A stretch of 64,000 nucleotides of DNA from Halisarca cf. caerulea (Eukaryota; Porifera; Demospongiae; Chondrillida; Halisarcidae). The position numbers and the translations under genes were made by a program. The stretch lies in contig CAUJGJ010000083.1 of NCBI GenBank assembly GCA_963170055.1, forward strand, positions 948,601-1,012,600, given 5' to 3'. Below, in pieces: positions 25,601 through 37,600 of this stretch (the stretch's first letter is position 1; each line of letters starts with the position of its first letter). The notes below the pieces were generated by a model. That model searched no databases and had not been told where the DNA came from. It saw only the letters and a list, made by a program, of their open reading frames with translations.

Positions 25601-28600
25601 GACAGAATGCAGCATTTCAGCTATCTCCTTTGGTTTGCTGTGATTAGAGAGGTACAAGAGTATAGCTTTGCTCCTTGCCATGGCTTTGTTGATATCACAG
25701 ATATGTACGATACTTTGAGCTCTGTTCACAATGTCCTTGCCTTCCAATGAATGTACAGTCCTCCTCATTCCCATTGAGTGAAGTGCTGCAATCAGTGGCT
25801 CCTCGGAGTAGTCCTCTGTTGGAAAAACCTCGTCTTCAATACTATACAATTCACACAAGGTAGGATCATTCCGGTCCATCAACTCACAGGGCATTCGAAA
25901 ATTTCCTGAGGGTAAAGTTGGGATACATGATAAGCTTCTTAAACCCTCCTTCAGCCAAGGTTCTTTAGAACTGATATCCAGCAATATATACTTCAGAACT
26001 GGTTCAATGTCACTGTACATGCTAGAGTCACCCTTTCTCAACTGGCGAATGGAAAGGAACAAAGCTTCCTCACAAAAGTATTTGAAGGTTATCTTTGTCA
26101 AGAGATTGCAGTGAGAAATACATTCTGGAAGGTTGGCAACAGTAACATTTGATGCAAGCAAAATCTTGACAATACGAGGTAGTAAATGAACTAGCTGCTG
26201 ATGTAAGAGGGATTCATCTAGAACAGAAACACAATCCATGGCATTCCAGGTTTTGCTCTCGGTGAATACTAGTTTCTTCCTGGAATCAAAAGCTTGCTGA
26301 AAGAAGGAATCTTGTGGAATCCACAGCTCATAGTATTGCTTTAGGATACCCTCTGTAACAGTCACACTCGCTGTGGTCCAGTGTGATGTAAACCAGTGCA
26401 AAATGGCTGCTAACATGTTCATTACTTTGTTCTCAATCTGTTCAATTTTCAAGATGTCTTCTTTTGACTGGGCACTTATGCGTCTTTGTCCATGTTTGAC
26501 GTCAAGTGAATTCACAATGTTCACAGCAAACTTCCATGCATTAGGAAACAAGGGTGATTGAATAATGTCAAGAGGGAGGAAAGAACTCCATGACCCTTGT
26601 CCAATGGATTGAGGTACCCAGATACTCTGCTCATCATACATTTTAGCAGTGGAGGGTACAGCTATTGTCAACTGCTGTATCGATGGTATGTTTTCTTTTT
26701 GATTGAAGAGAATCCACCCACAGCTATGCTTTTTCTTATGATATTGAACATCTTCAGACCACTCAATATTCACTTCTTTTGATTTCAATTCTGAATCAGT
26801 GAAAATGGGACTAGTGTTGGCATGTCTCTTAATAGTCAAAATACATTTGGGATTTGTGGCCTGCTGTGTTTCTACCTTAGGCTGTTCATAAACATCAACC
26901 TTCTTAACTTTCCTGGTAAATAGTAGCATTCTGTCAGCAAGTTGACTAATTTCCTCCACCATATCTTCAGTCAAATTCTTCTCATGAACTTCCAGCACCC
27001 AATTGGATAAGTGGCTCTGAGCACTTCTTGTCCGCAGGGGTAACCTGAAAATGGTGCTGTTCAAGTGCGTACCACATGCGAGCTGTTCGACCTGTACATC
27101 AAACACTCCATTGAATGGTTCCAACTGATCGGAATAGTACATTTCCAAATTGTGTCCATTTCTTTCCAAATCAAACATAACACCAGACAAATCTGCATCG
27201 TTGGGTTTCAGTTGGGTAAGATTTCGCCCATGTGGATCGAGTACCAAAAATGTCTTTCCACTAATCAACATTGGAACATCAGTGAACTTGTAAACTGAGC
27301 TGAATCCCGAGGTATTACAAGGATGTCCATGTACATTCACTTGTCTTGCACTTGCATACCCTAATCTACAGATATTACGGACATCCTCATCACTGAATAC
27401 ACTGTTGTTGTAGGCATACAGTGCTGGTCCTTGCCAGTGTCTCATTTCAGGTGTAAAGAGGGTATCTGTTGGATGCTGTCTCCAGTCAATCAGGAACTTC
27501 ACTTCTGTAGCACCAGCATCATCAGCATTCTGTATCAGTTCCTTTAACACATCCAATGTGCTTGTATACTTTGACATATGCTCTCTGATGGCTTGCAGTG
27601 GGGATGTAGCAAGATCGCTGCAGCAAAATTGAATCTTCTGAGGGTTACCTAGCACTTCAGAAAGACTACGTGCTCCAAAATGTAACGCTTGGTTGTTTGG
27701 TACACGTGAGTGCACAACTGAAAAGGAATTGACAATGTTAGGGTGCCGTGTGACCCATTCACGGTTGTCATAAAAGCACTCTTTTGCATATTCCAGCTTC
27801 TGTTGTGCATTAGGTAGGAGAATTGTGCCTAGTGGAAGATCTTCTGGTGTGGATGACAAGTGAGTGAGGATTTTTAGACATGTGTCCAAGGAAGTGCTTT
27901 TCAATGCACCTTTAGTCTGCATTTCATCAAGAACAGTAACATAGTCTGCAGGGAGAAACGTCTCCTTTATTTCAGAGGCCTCCCAAAGAATTCTAAACTT
28001 GTCCATTCCTTTGAAATCAGAGATACAATATCGATATGGTATCAATGATATAGGTGCTTTTAGGGCAATTTTCTGTATATCAATAAACCTTCCCTCATCT
28101 TCATTCCACACTTGTGTAACATTGCTTCTGATAGATGTAGTTTGGAGAAAGCTTTGGATGCAATTGTATATTTTCGGTATGGTATGTGATACATCCGTCA
28201 CTCTGATGCCTGAGGATTCAGACACGATAGTGGCCACATGTTGTAGATGCTGGTGAACATCAGCGGATGTCACTTGCTGGCAGACACTAACTCCGTCAAG
28301 CAGACCTTGGTAACTTGATGATGGTAGAGGATGTACAGACCCAACAAGATAAGGGAGATCTGATGGCAAGACCACACTTTGCTGTAAAGCAACGCAGACT
28401 TGAGATAGACACAATGGCTGGTTTTTGCATTCGGAACCTTTCCAGTTACCAATGTACTGTTTTGGAGGTTTGGTTTGGCAATATATGAAACATATATCCT
28501 GTAAAGTCCCCCAAATTCCACTCTTCAATTTGTCCTGAGATTTGGCTACAGCAATGACTATATTCTCTGAGATTTTCCTAACATAACATGATCCATTCTG

Positions 28601-31600
28601 TTTGGCAATCCAAAGTGCTCTCTCTTTCATGAAGTCAGTAAAGATTTGTGGATCAGAGCTAATGCTTTCCCAAGTTTGTAAGCCAAGCCACTTCAATTTC
28701 TTTAAGAACAGGTTGTAGTCAGGATGAGGGAACATGGTGCGCTCACTCTCCACAAAGAACGAAGACAGCCTTTGGTCACTTGTATCCATGAGTTCTCTTG
28801 GGAAGTAGTGACCACCTACCATGGACGTAACTAGTTGTGTATTGGAAAGGCTTGATATCAAGTCCTCATCATCTTCCATGGTATGCTGTAGAATCCACAA
28901 TGCAATATCTTTTTCAATGTATCTGTTTTGTGTAGTATTCACTGGAAGGTGACTTAATATGTAGTCTGTGATCAGCTGCTTTTCTCTGAGAGGTTTACGA
29001 CGTAGAAGAGCAGCATAGCTGTCCGATTCCTCATCTTTGGTGATCAGTACAGGGAGTGGTAGTTGTACGTTAGGAGGAAGGACAACGTCAGGTGACAAGA
29101 ATATCACTGAATTTGGGCAACTGATTGGAGTCTGTTTAGCATTTTCCACTGGAGCAATGGGGTAAGTTTGACTGCTGTGTATGGGTAATGACCTCAAAAA
29201 TTTAACGTCATCCTCACTTGCAGTTTTTATACATTGGAAGAGAAATTCCCTCAGTGTGCTTCGCTCCGTGTTGTCCAGTTGTATGTTGATGGAATCAATT
29301 TGAAATGCTTCACAATTTAGGGTCTGTAGTAGTGTTTGAGGAGTAAGTGATGGCAGAATTCCAGATAGCAGGGGTTGAACTGCCATTAGATCTGAGATGC
29401 ATTTTGAGTGTTCAACAATGCAAAAACCAAGCTTGTCAACAATGCTTGGGATTGTTGTGCTGCTGGAAAAATCCTTGTCACAGTAAAAGACATTTTGATT
29501 GTCTCCTGCACTCAAGGGTAGGAGCACATTCTCTACGCTATCTGCATCCAGTGAATGCACAGGTATGAGTGGTAGTCCATTGGCATTTTGTATAACAACC
29601 ATCTGGTTTGGCTGTGCATTGTCCATTTCCTGCTTTGCTATCCATATCCAGACTTTGAGCAACCAATCTTTTGGAGGGTGGCCATCTTTTCCTACATTCC
29701 ATGTGACTTTGCCAGCTGCAGCACACCAAGTGAGCATGGACTCCTTTAGGATGTCAGGAAACATTACATCACGATCTATCATGGAAATATTGAAAGTTCC
29801 TGTATTTGCGATGGCAACCAACATGTCAAGGACATCACTACTTAGCTCACTGGACACAATACGCTCCTCCAAACCAAAAAGAATGTGCCCAGCACTATCA
29901 TCCAGTGATTTATGCATGATGTAGAGTTGCATTTCGCCTGCATGTTTGTGCATCAGAAAATGAGGTTCTGCCCTGCCTAGAGTAGGAATGACAGGAAGAC
30001 CAATAAGATTGTCAAAATGGTCAATCCCTTTGTCTTCACAAGCATAGATGAGGAATTCTTGTAGAAGCTGAAGGTTTGAGAGGCATCGTTGTACATCGTG
30101 AGCATTACATCTGCTCTTGAGCAATGTGCAGACGTCTTTGGAATTGGCAATCTGAAGCACCTTATCCTCGTCGAAAGAGCTTTCAATGTGCGAGGGCAAT
30201 GACACAACTGGCAATTTCAACTGAATAAACATTGCAACAATAATGTCTGGAATATCTGAGGGCAGAAAAACTGCTTCAGATGCTCGTACCCATTTCCCAC
30301 CCTCCGAGGATGTCCAAAAAACTGGAAGCTGAATCAAACTCGTGGGCAAATTGGGATACAGAGCACTCCATGTGGGATTACATTTTATCTTTTCTACAAC
30401 AGGCCACCACCTGTACGGAGCATGCACATCTGCTCCAGAGTATGAAAATAAAATACTCTTTGTTGCAATGAAGAAGGCATAGGTTGGGATGAGCAAACCT
30501 TTCACCAACTGTTCATTCCACTTTGCATCGTTTCCTTTGACGTCTCGACCAGGCCATTTGATACCGCGTCGATTGCTGTCTACACTGAAATACCCATGAA
30601 TATTCACAGGAAGTCCATCTATATCATTGGGTAGGGGAAGGAAACAAAAAATGTATCCTTTTTGCATGCTCTCTTCAAAATCAGCTCCATCAATTACATT
30701 AAAATGATGTTTATCTTTCAGCTGCACAAAATACTGGTACATTTCAGTAGGTGTACTGAAAGGAACAACACAAGGAGGGATGCTAAGTTTCACAGGCACC
30801 TTTGTAGCAAGGCCAATCCATGGGGCAACCTTCAGCTCCTGTGATACTTTCTTCAAATGTGAAACACTGAATCCTATGGTGTTGCATATGAGCCAAGTGC
30901 ATGTCTGAGGGTCAGTAGGGCCAAATTCGGAATGGACAATGTTACAGGTGAATAAACGTGTTTCTGACTGCTGGCGCTTATCCAATAGTGATTTTGCCCA
31001 TTGCTGCATACTTTTAACATTCTCAATGGAATTTTCAGCTATTGACACAGAGAATATACATTTTGGCCGTGAATCCTCCCATACATATAGCTCAATTGAA
31101 GTCAGGTGCTTCAGGAACAGAAGCATACGTTCAGCTTCGAATTTAAAGGAATCATAGAGTTTGGAAGTAACATCGGTCTCTGTGTATATGGTTTTAGACA
31201 ATTCTGATTTCAAACTAGTCGAATGGGTACGAAACGGGAATCGAAACAATGTGCCTTTAAATTCTTCTGCAGTGTTATCAAATCCAAATAAGTTGTTGAA
31301 TAGACCAGCCTGGTCAATGTACTTACAAAATTCGCTTATTTTGAAAAGTTTTCCTCCCTCCACTTCCCCACCTTGTTTAATTTCATATATGTGGTGCCTG
31401 TGTGGATCTAATATTCCCACATACTTTCCACTCACAATAACAGGTAAATCTGCAGAAAGGAAAAAAATCCCACTTTAGACAACATGACTTACAGTACTGT
31501 ATGCTGTTGTATGTAGGCAATATTAATAGGCAGCTATGCAGGTATGACATGTCCACTTTCATTGCGGAAATTGAGGGGTGTTTTGTGGTTTATGAGGTAT

Positions 31601-34600
31601 TTGATACAATACTAACATCTAAAACTGGGAGTGTGTATGTTAGTCATGTGTTCTTCCGTGCGCAGGTATGTTATGGCAGAATTGAGGCTAAAAGGGGGCG
31701 TTTTGTGGTTTGACAAGGTATGCGATTAGATTATAGTGCCTCAGACAGTTTATCACGGTTTGGCCATGTGACCACAGCTTAAACACGACTATTATACGTC
31801 ATTATGGGCTGAAACACGCGAGTATTTGAAGAGTTTGCCTCTCTGGACATGTGATATCATGTGACAAAGGCTTAAAGAAGCACTCCAGTCCACAAGGATT
31901 TTATGGCGAAAAAGGCGCGGGTCTAGATCTCTACGTAGATACTTAAAACTTTGTCAGAATATCGCTGAAGGACTGAACTTCAAATTCTGATTTGGGGAAG
32001 ATTGTCGGTCCATCCCTTCAGTTTATGCGCAGCCACTTGTTGCTATAGCTGTTCTTTGCGATCAGCCGTGGACATAACAGCCGTGGAATGGAGCAGCATT
32101 TTCCCCAAATCAGAAAAGTAAGATTTGGACATGTTCTGTCTTCTGAATTGACTCGAGCGCTTAAATTCAGATGTCTAGACCCGCGCCTTTTGCGTTTTTT
32201 CCTTATTTTCGTATGGTTGAAAATCGACCATGTACAACACGTACGGTATGTTTTTGGCTCTTTAAATTACTTATGCACAAACTAGGAATGTTCAAAATAC
32301 TATTTAGATGCTTTTTTGAGTCTTTTCACCTTCAGGAACAGAAAACAAGGCATTTTATACAAGCCATTCGAAAGCGGCAGCCATTTTGTTTTATGGCGAA
32401 AAGTGCCTTAACATACCTGCGTGACTATGAAAATATTCTAATTAAGTGTATTAGTAGTAGCTCAGCAGAATGGACTGATTGGAGCTTCACTGATCGCTAG
32501 AAACAGCAAGCAGCCACAAAAGAACAAAGTAATCAACCGAAATACAGTAACTCTTCTGGTCTCCATTTATGCTAGTGTCATATTTGTCAAGTGGTTTTAC
32601 TAGGGTTTGCTGCACAAGTTATAATCTCTACAAATGATAGAAATGTAATGGCGAACACAAGACATTTATAACAGCCTGTAGCTGTTTGGGATTTGGGGTG
32701 TGCAGGCATAATATTTATAAACAACGTCACCATAAATGATAAACTATGTCACACAAAATGAGGACCTCATGGAAAATAGGGCAGTTCCTCTATGTACACA
32801 GATATGGCTACTAGTGAGGTCACATTCCAGCATCCTTATATGTATACAATATGTGTATATATATATATATATATATGCATACTTTATTAAACATGGTTGT
32901 TTTCCAATAGGCAAATCGAAACCAGCTTTTCCTGCTTAACTGCTTTCCTGTTTGTTAGACTTTCAGATTTAAACTACATTCACACCTGGTTTATCTGACA
33001 CTAGTTTATCCGAAAACCTCATTTATCCAACACTCTGCTGTGAATCACCATCGCTACTAGCTCTGTGTGCAATTTACCCTGATCTTTGTGCTTTCTGTTT
33101 TCATCAGTCCAGCATATGTCGAAATTTACAAAAAATCGCTTGGGGAAAGTGTTACAGTAGAACTTGGATAGTAAGTACCCTCAAGGGAAGGAAAAATAAG
33201 TACTCACTATCAAAGGTACTTACTATCCAAGGTGCTTTCAATGGTATTGCATGAGGTAGGGACAGAGCAATGAGTACTCACTATCCAGGAGTACTTACTA
33301 ACCCAGGTACTTACTAACAGAGTTTGACTGTATAATCAGGTACTTCTTTACTGCATGCACACTTATCAACAATTTGTGCTTCTAGAAGGGCAGAATAACA
33401 AGTTTTTTTGACTAAAACTTTCATTATGTTGGTTATAACTTGCTCCACAAGTGATTTTCGTATGGTTTGCTACTTTGTCATTCTTTTGATGTTAATTTCA
33501 TGAAAATCCTCGATGATTTTACTCCACGGCAAAGGCAAAGTTTGTGAAAAACAACATTTTTTCAGCGTTGTTTTTCTTCCTTCGAGACAGAGTTACCATT
33601 ATATTTATAACTTCGATCGTAGCAGCTAACATATGTGTAACTTTAATCTGATATGAGATTTAACTCCCATCTATTTGTATTTAGAAGAAAATGTCGAGTA
33701 AATGTGTAACTTCTCAGCGACAGCCATTTTTTTGTTTTCTCACGGGCGGTTATAAATACCCTGTGCATGTATTACATAATCTAATTTGTTTGGAGGCATA
33801 AACATGCCATGATATAATAATATATTTGGTCAAGTTTTGTGACAGCCATTTTGCATTACACAGTGAGACTTCTCTAATCCACCTCCTATAATCCGCCCCC
33901 CTATAATCCACCTCCTATAATCCGCCCCCCTATAATCCATCCTCCTATAATCCGCCCCCCTATAATCCATCCTCCTATAATCCACCCCCCTATAATCAAT
34001 CCTCCTATAATCCACCCTATATATAGTTTTCAAAAATGAATTATATACATGTACTAGCTGAGTTTAAACCTCGTTAATCCACTAACTCCACTAATCCACC
34101 ATAAAACTGACATTCCCAATTGTGGCAGATTAAAGAGGTTTCACTGTAAATACCCTGTGAACATAATAATAGTATCATCTGGAAGGTACCTGACCCTGTT
34201 AGCAAAGGTGGCTGTTAGGGTACCCTATTAATTATGCTTCATACAATAGACAGGGCATGCAGAGCGGTTTCATGTAAGATCGGTGTGACCATGAATCACA
34301 GTAGGAATTGGAGCTCCAAAATTTTCATACTACTCAGCACTACACTCACTCCACAATTGACCCACTGTGTGCTAGCATACAGTAAGTCAATCATTTATGC
34401 AAAAATATGACATGATTTGCAACAGTGAAAATCATCAACCAACATGAACTGACAAGTTCATGGCCAATGGCTGCACTTGTTGCACTGATCAAAAGTTGCA
34501 CAAGAATGTCATGGCAATTGTGGATCAAGTCTGTGTTCAACTTGAAATATGTTATTTGTAGATGTTGTGAAAAAAGGCACATTTTGAAGGGCGTATACTG

Positions 34601-37600
34601 ATGTTTGAAGGTCCTGATTCTTACGACTGGAATTTGCCATCTAATGTTTCTGTGGTACTAAGGAATGTGATCATATTACAATACTTTTGTGAGCTAAATC
34701 GTGTGATTTGCGTGACCAAAGGATGACTATTGCTAGTTGTGACGTGCTGGTGAATGCTCTTCTAAAAAATGGATCCAAACAAGTGTTAGTGCTGAACGAT
34801 GGTTAAATTTTGTGTATTATTGTGAATTGTCAGGTTAGGTATACTTGACGTGTATTTGTAGAGCGAATGCCCCTGAAAATGCTTGTGTACAGTATGGATT
34901 ATCGATAAACTAAGCGAACAGTGTGATCACTCGTAATATATATAACTCAAATATTTACGAATGGACTGTTTGCTAAGCTTATCAGCAATTTGTGCCTTAC
35001 AACAAGTGATCAGAAAGGTATTCTTGGGCATTACTGCTTACACAACCGCACAGGGGATACCTAACTAATAACCTTTGTTCAGCACTATCAGAATCCGTTG
35101 AACCACAATAATAATTGCCTGTTGGATTGTTGGAGTCGGGGACAAGATACTGCTGTTATACAAATCGAGAGATGAATACAAACGTCCAATCTAAGCCAGG
35201 TTACAGCTTCCGTGAAGACACCCTATATGTGACGTGATGCAACATAATATGCTAAAGTCACCTGACTTGGTGTGACCAAGAGAAGAAGGAGAATATTTGC
35301 AGGAGTGAAATTTCCTTTCAAAACATGGAGATGTAAGCATTTCACCAGAGCTTCGTGTATTTGCAAGCTTGTTAACAAAGGGTAAACCTAACTTTTCACT
35401 GTAGGGCCACATAAAAGCTTGTTCCTTTCGTTTTATGTACATGTGTTTGTAAAATATTTCTCCATTGCAAAAAGAACAGAAATACATACAGTCAAAGTCA
35501 GAAATACATGTAGTCATGAACCTCTAAGTTAGTTACAACATTGGACCAGCTAGGCCTTATATACTAACTCACTAAGTAAACTCAAATGTTATGTTAAAGG
35601 TATCAAATAACTGCACTGATATCTTGGTTTTCACCTACCAGTGATGTGATGTACTGACTGAAAACCTATTCCAAATCGTCCCACTTTTAATATATCTTCT
35701 GCCTTCCGGCTCTGTGATAGATCTCCTATACTCTCCCAGTCATCAGCTGTAAACAGAGCATCATTGTATGCAATCAAAGCAGGCTCTTGCATCGGTTGAA
35801 GAGAAGGTTTCCACAGATGATCGGTGGGATGTTTGCGGGGATCAACTAAGAACTTCACACAACTCGCTCCAGCATCATCTGCATTCTGAATCAGCTCCTA
35901 TTCAATAATAAATAGAAATAAATTATGCATGCCTCTTATACCAAATGTGCTCAAATTTTCACCGGATGAAACTTATGTGGTTTTAATGGATCAGGAGCTA
36001 TGTGTGAAAGTTATAGCTCACACACTTGTACAATGACCAAAATGGCCGTCAAAGGAACAAAGTTTATTATAAAGCACTGCATGCAGCACTGTGGTCTATT
36101 CCCTTAATGTCTTTCGTCTACATAGAAAGTTCAAAAGTATATTGCAAAAAATTAGTCTTATAGACTAGGGTGTATAAAAACCATTTAAAAATGGTACAAG
36201 GATGTAGGATTGACACAGGATCGTGCAAAAAGCCATTATCAAAAAAGGATTCTCCAAAAACACTTGGAACAAGGTTAATTTGCAAAACCGGTACAGGGCT
36301 AGGTGGGCAAAGGGCAAGACAGGCATTGGGCTAGACGAGCATAGGGCTACACATGCATGAGGCTAGATGGGCATAGGGCTAGCTAGACAGAGTTTAATTG
36401 GATTGAGTGCACACTGTGCAAATTCCTACATCCCGCATGTGCAGCACATTATACGGTACATATGTGCTGCGGGATGTAGGAATTTGCACAGTGTGCACTC
36501 AGTCCAATTAAACTCTGTCTAGCTAGCCCTATGCCCATCTAGCCTCATGCATGTGTAGCCCTATGCTCGTCTAGCCCTATGCCTGTCTTGCCCTTTGCTC
36601 ACCTAGCCCTGTACCAGTTTTGCAACTTAACCTTGTTCCAAGTGTTTTTGGAGAATCCTTTTTTGATAATGGCTTTTTGCACGATCCTGTGTCAATCCTA
36701 CATCCTTGTACCATTTTTAAATGGTTTTTATACACCCTTGTTCGTGCGTTTTTTCCTTTTATAGCGAAACGGTTGCTTGAATAGGTTTCCACTGCAGTTG
36801 AGAAGGAACACGATCAAATCTTGTAAGATAAAGAAACTAGAAATCTATGCAGTTACCTGACTAATATCAATGTACCCATCTAGAAACAAATGATTGAACG
36901 AAAAGAGCGCTGAAGTCGACGATCATCGAAGTGCAGACCTTGTGCACGTACGCGTATGTCTAGTCTCGCGTAGCCATTTCGCCGATCTGAAAATGGCTGA
37001 TCCGGCGAATGTATGGGATTTGCCTATTAAATTTTTTCGCGCTTTAGAAGTGTAGGTGTTGCTTCAAAACCTACAAAAGGCACTTCGCGCTAACAATCGG
37101 AGCTCACTGGCGAAAGATGAGACCTCTGGACCCTTTGTGGCGACCTGTAGCCCAGTTCGAAAAAACGACGAGAAGAATAAGAAGAATAAGAATAATCTTA
37201 AAATGGTACTGGTGTTGCGTAGCCATACATTTTCGTCAAAAAATGCAAAGTTCTTTAAAGAAATAGGCCTACGAAGGGTTTTAACTACTTCATCTTATAG
37301 CTAGTGTGTCAAAAGGTACCAATATCACTTTTAAATGTTACTAACTGTACTGCATCGTTAGTTTTCAGACGAAAACAAAATTTGCGCTAATGTATGGTGG
37401 CCATGTTTTTTCCGTGTCAATCCTACATATGGAGTACTACCGTACTCCATAATAATAGAAGCATATTTGAACACATACAGTACAATATCTATATATATAA
37501 CAGCTGCTTGTATGTTATTCATACAGGATCTTCTTTTGCCTTCATAATTACATTGTGTGTATCTTTATAAGCTACAGTACATGCCATCTGCAATATGAAA

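Larger units (their letters stand above)
31450..35638 (-). other. gene 1 intron 3 (4,189 bp)
   Basis: Donor ACTG|GTAGGT at 35638, acceptor TTTCTGCAG at 31451-31450. It holds a foldback repeat (31909-32191), MITEs at 33153-33332 and 33861-34148, and a TA microsatellite near 32855-32877. The rest shows no recognisable gene. Confidence 0.7.

Noticed and set aside
31435..31435. ATG at 31435 as the start of the giant protein
   Set aside because: It lies inside ATPase module 1. An acceptor at 31450 and three upstream exons provide the N-terminal half of that module in the right phase.
9643..31449. A prokaryotic or bacterial-contaminant origin for the huge intronless frame
   Set aside because: Flanking exons with GT–AG sites, neighbouring animal genes and MITE-filled introns show a eukaryotic gene. 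Sacsin genes are known for a giant exon.
33885..34020. CRISPR-like repeat array
   Set aside because: The units are contiguous without spacers and lie in a eukaryotic MITE.
33830..34033. Repetitive frame with DYRRMDYRGA units
   Set aside because: It is an artefact of the minisatellite inside a MITE.
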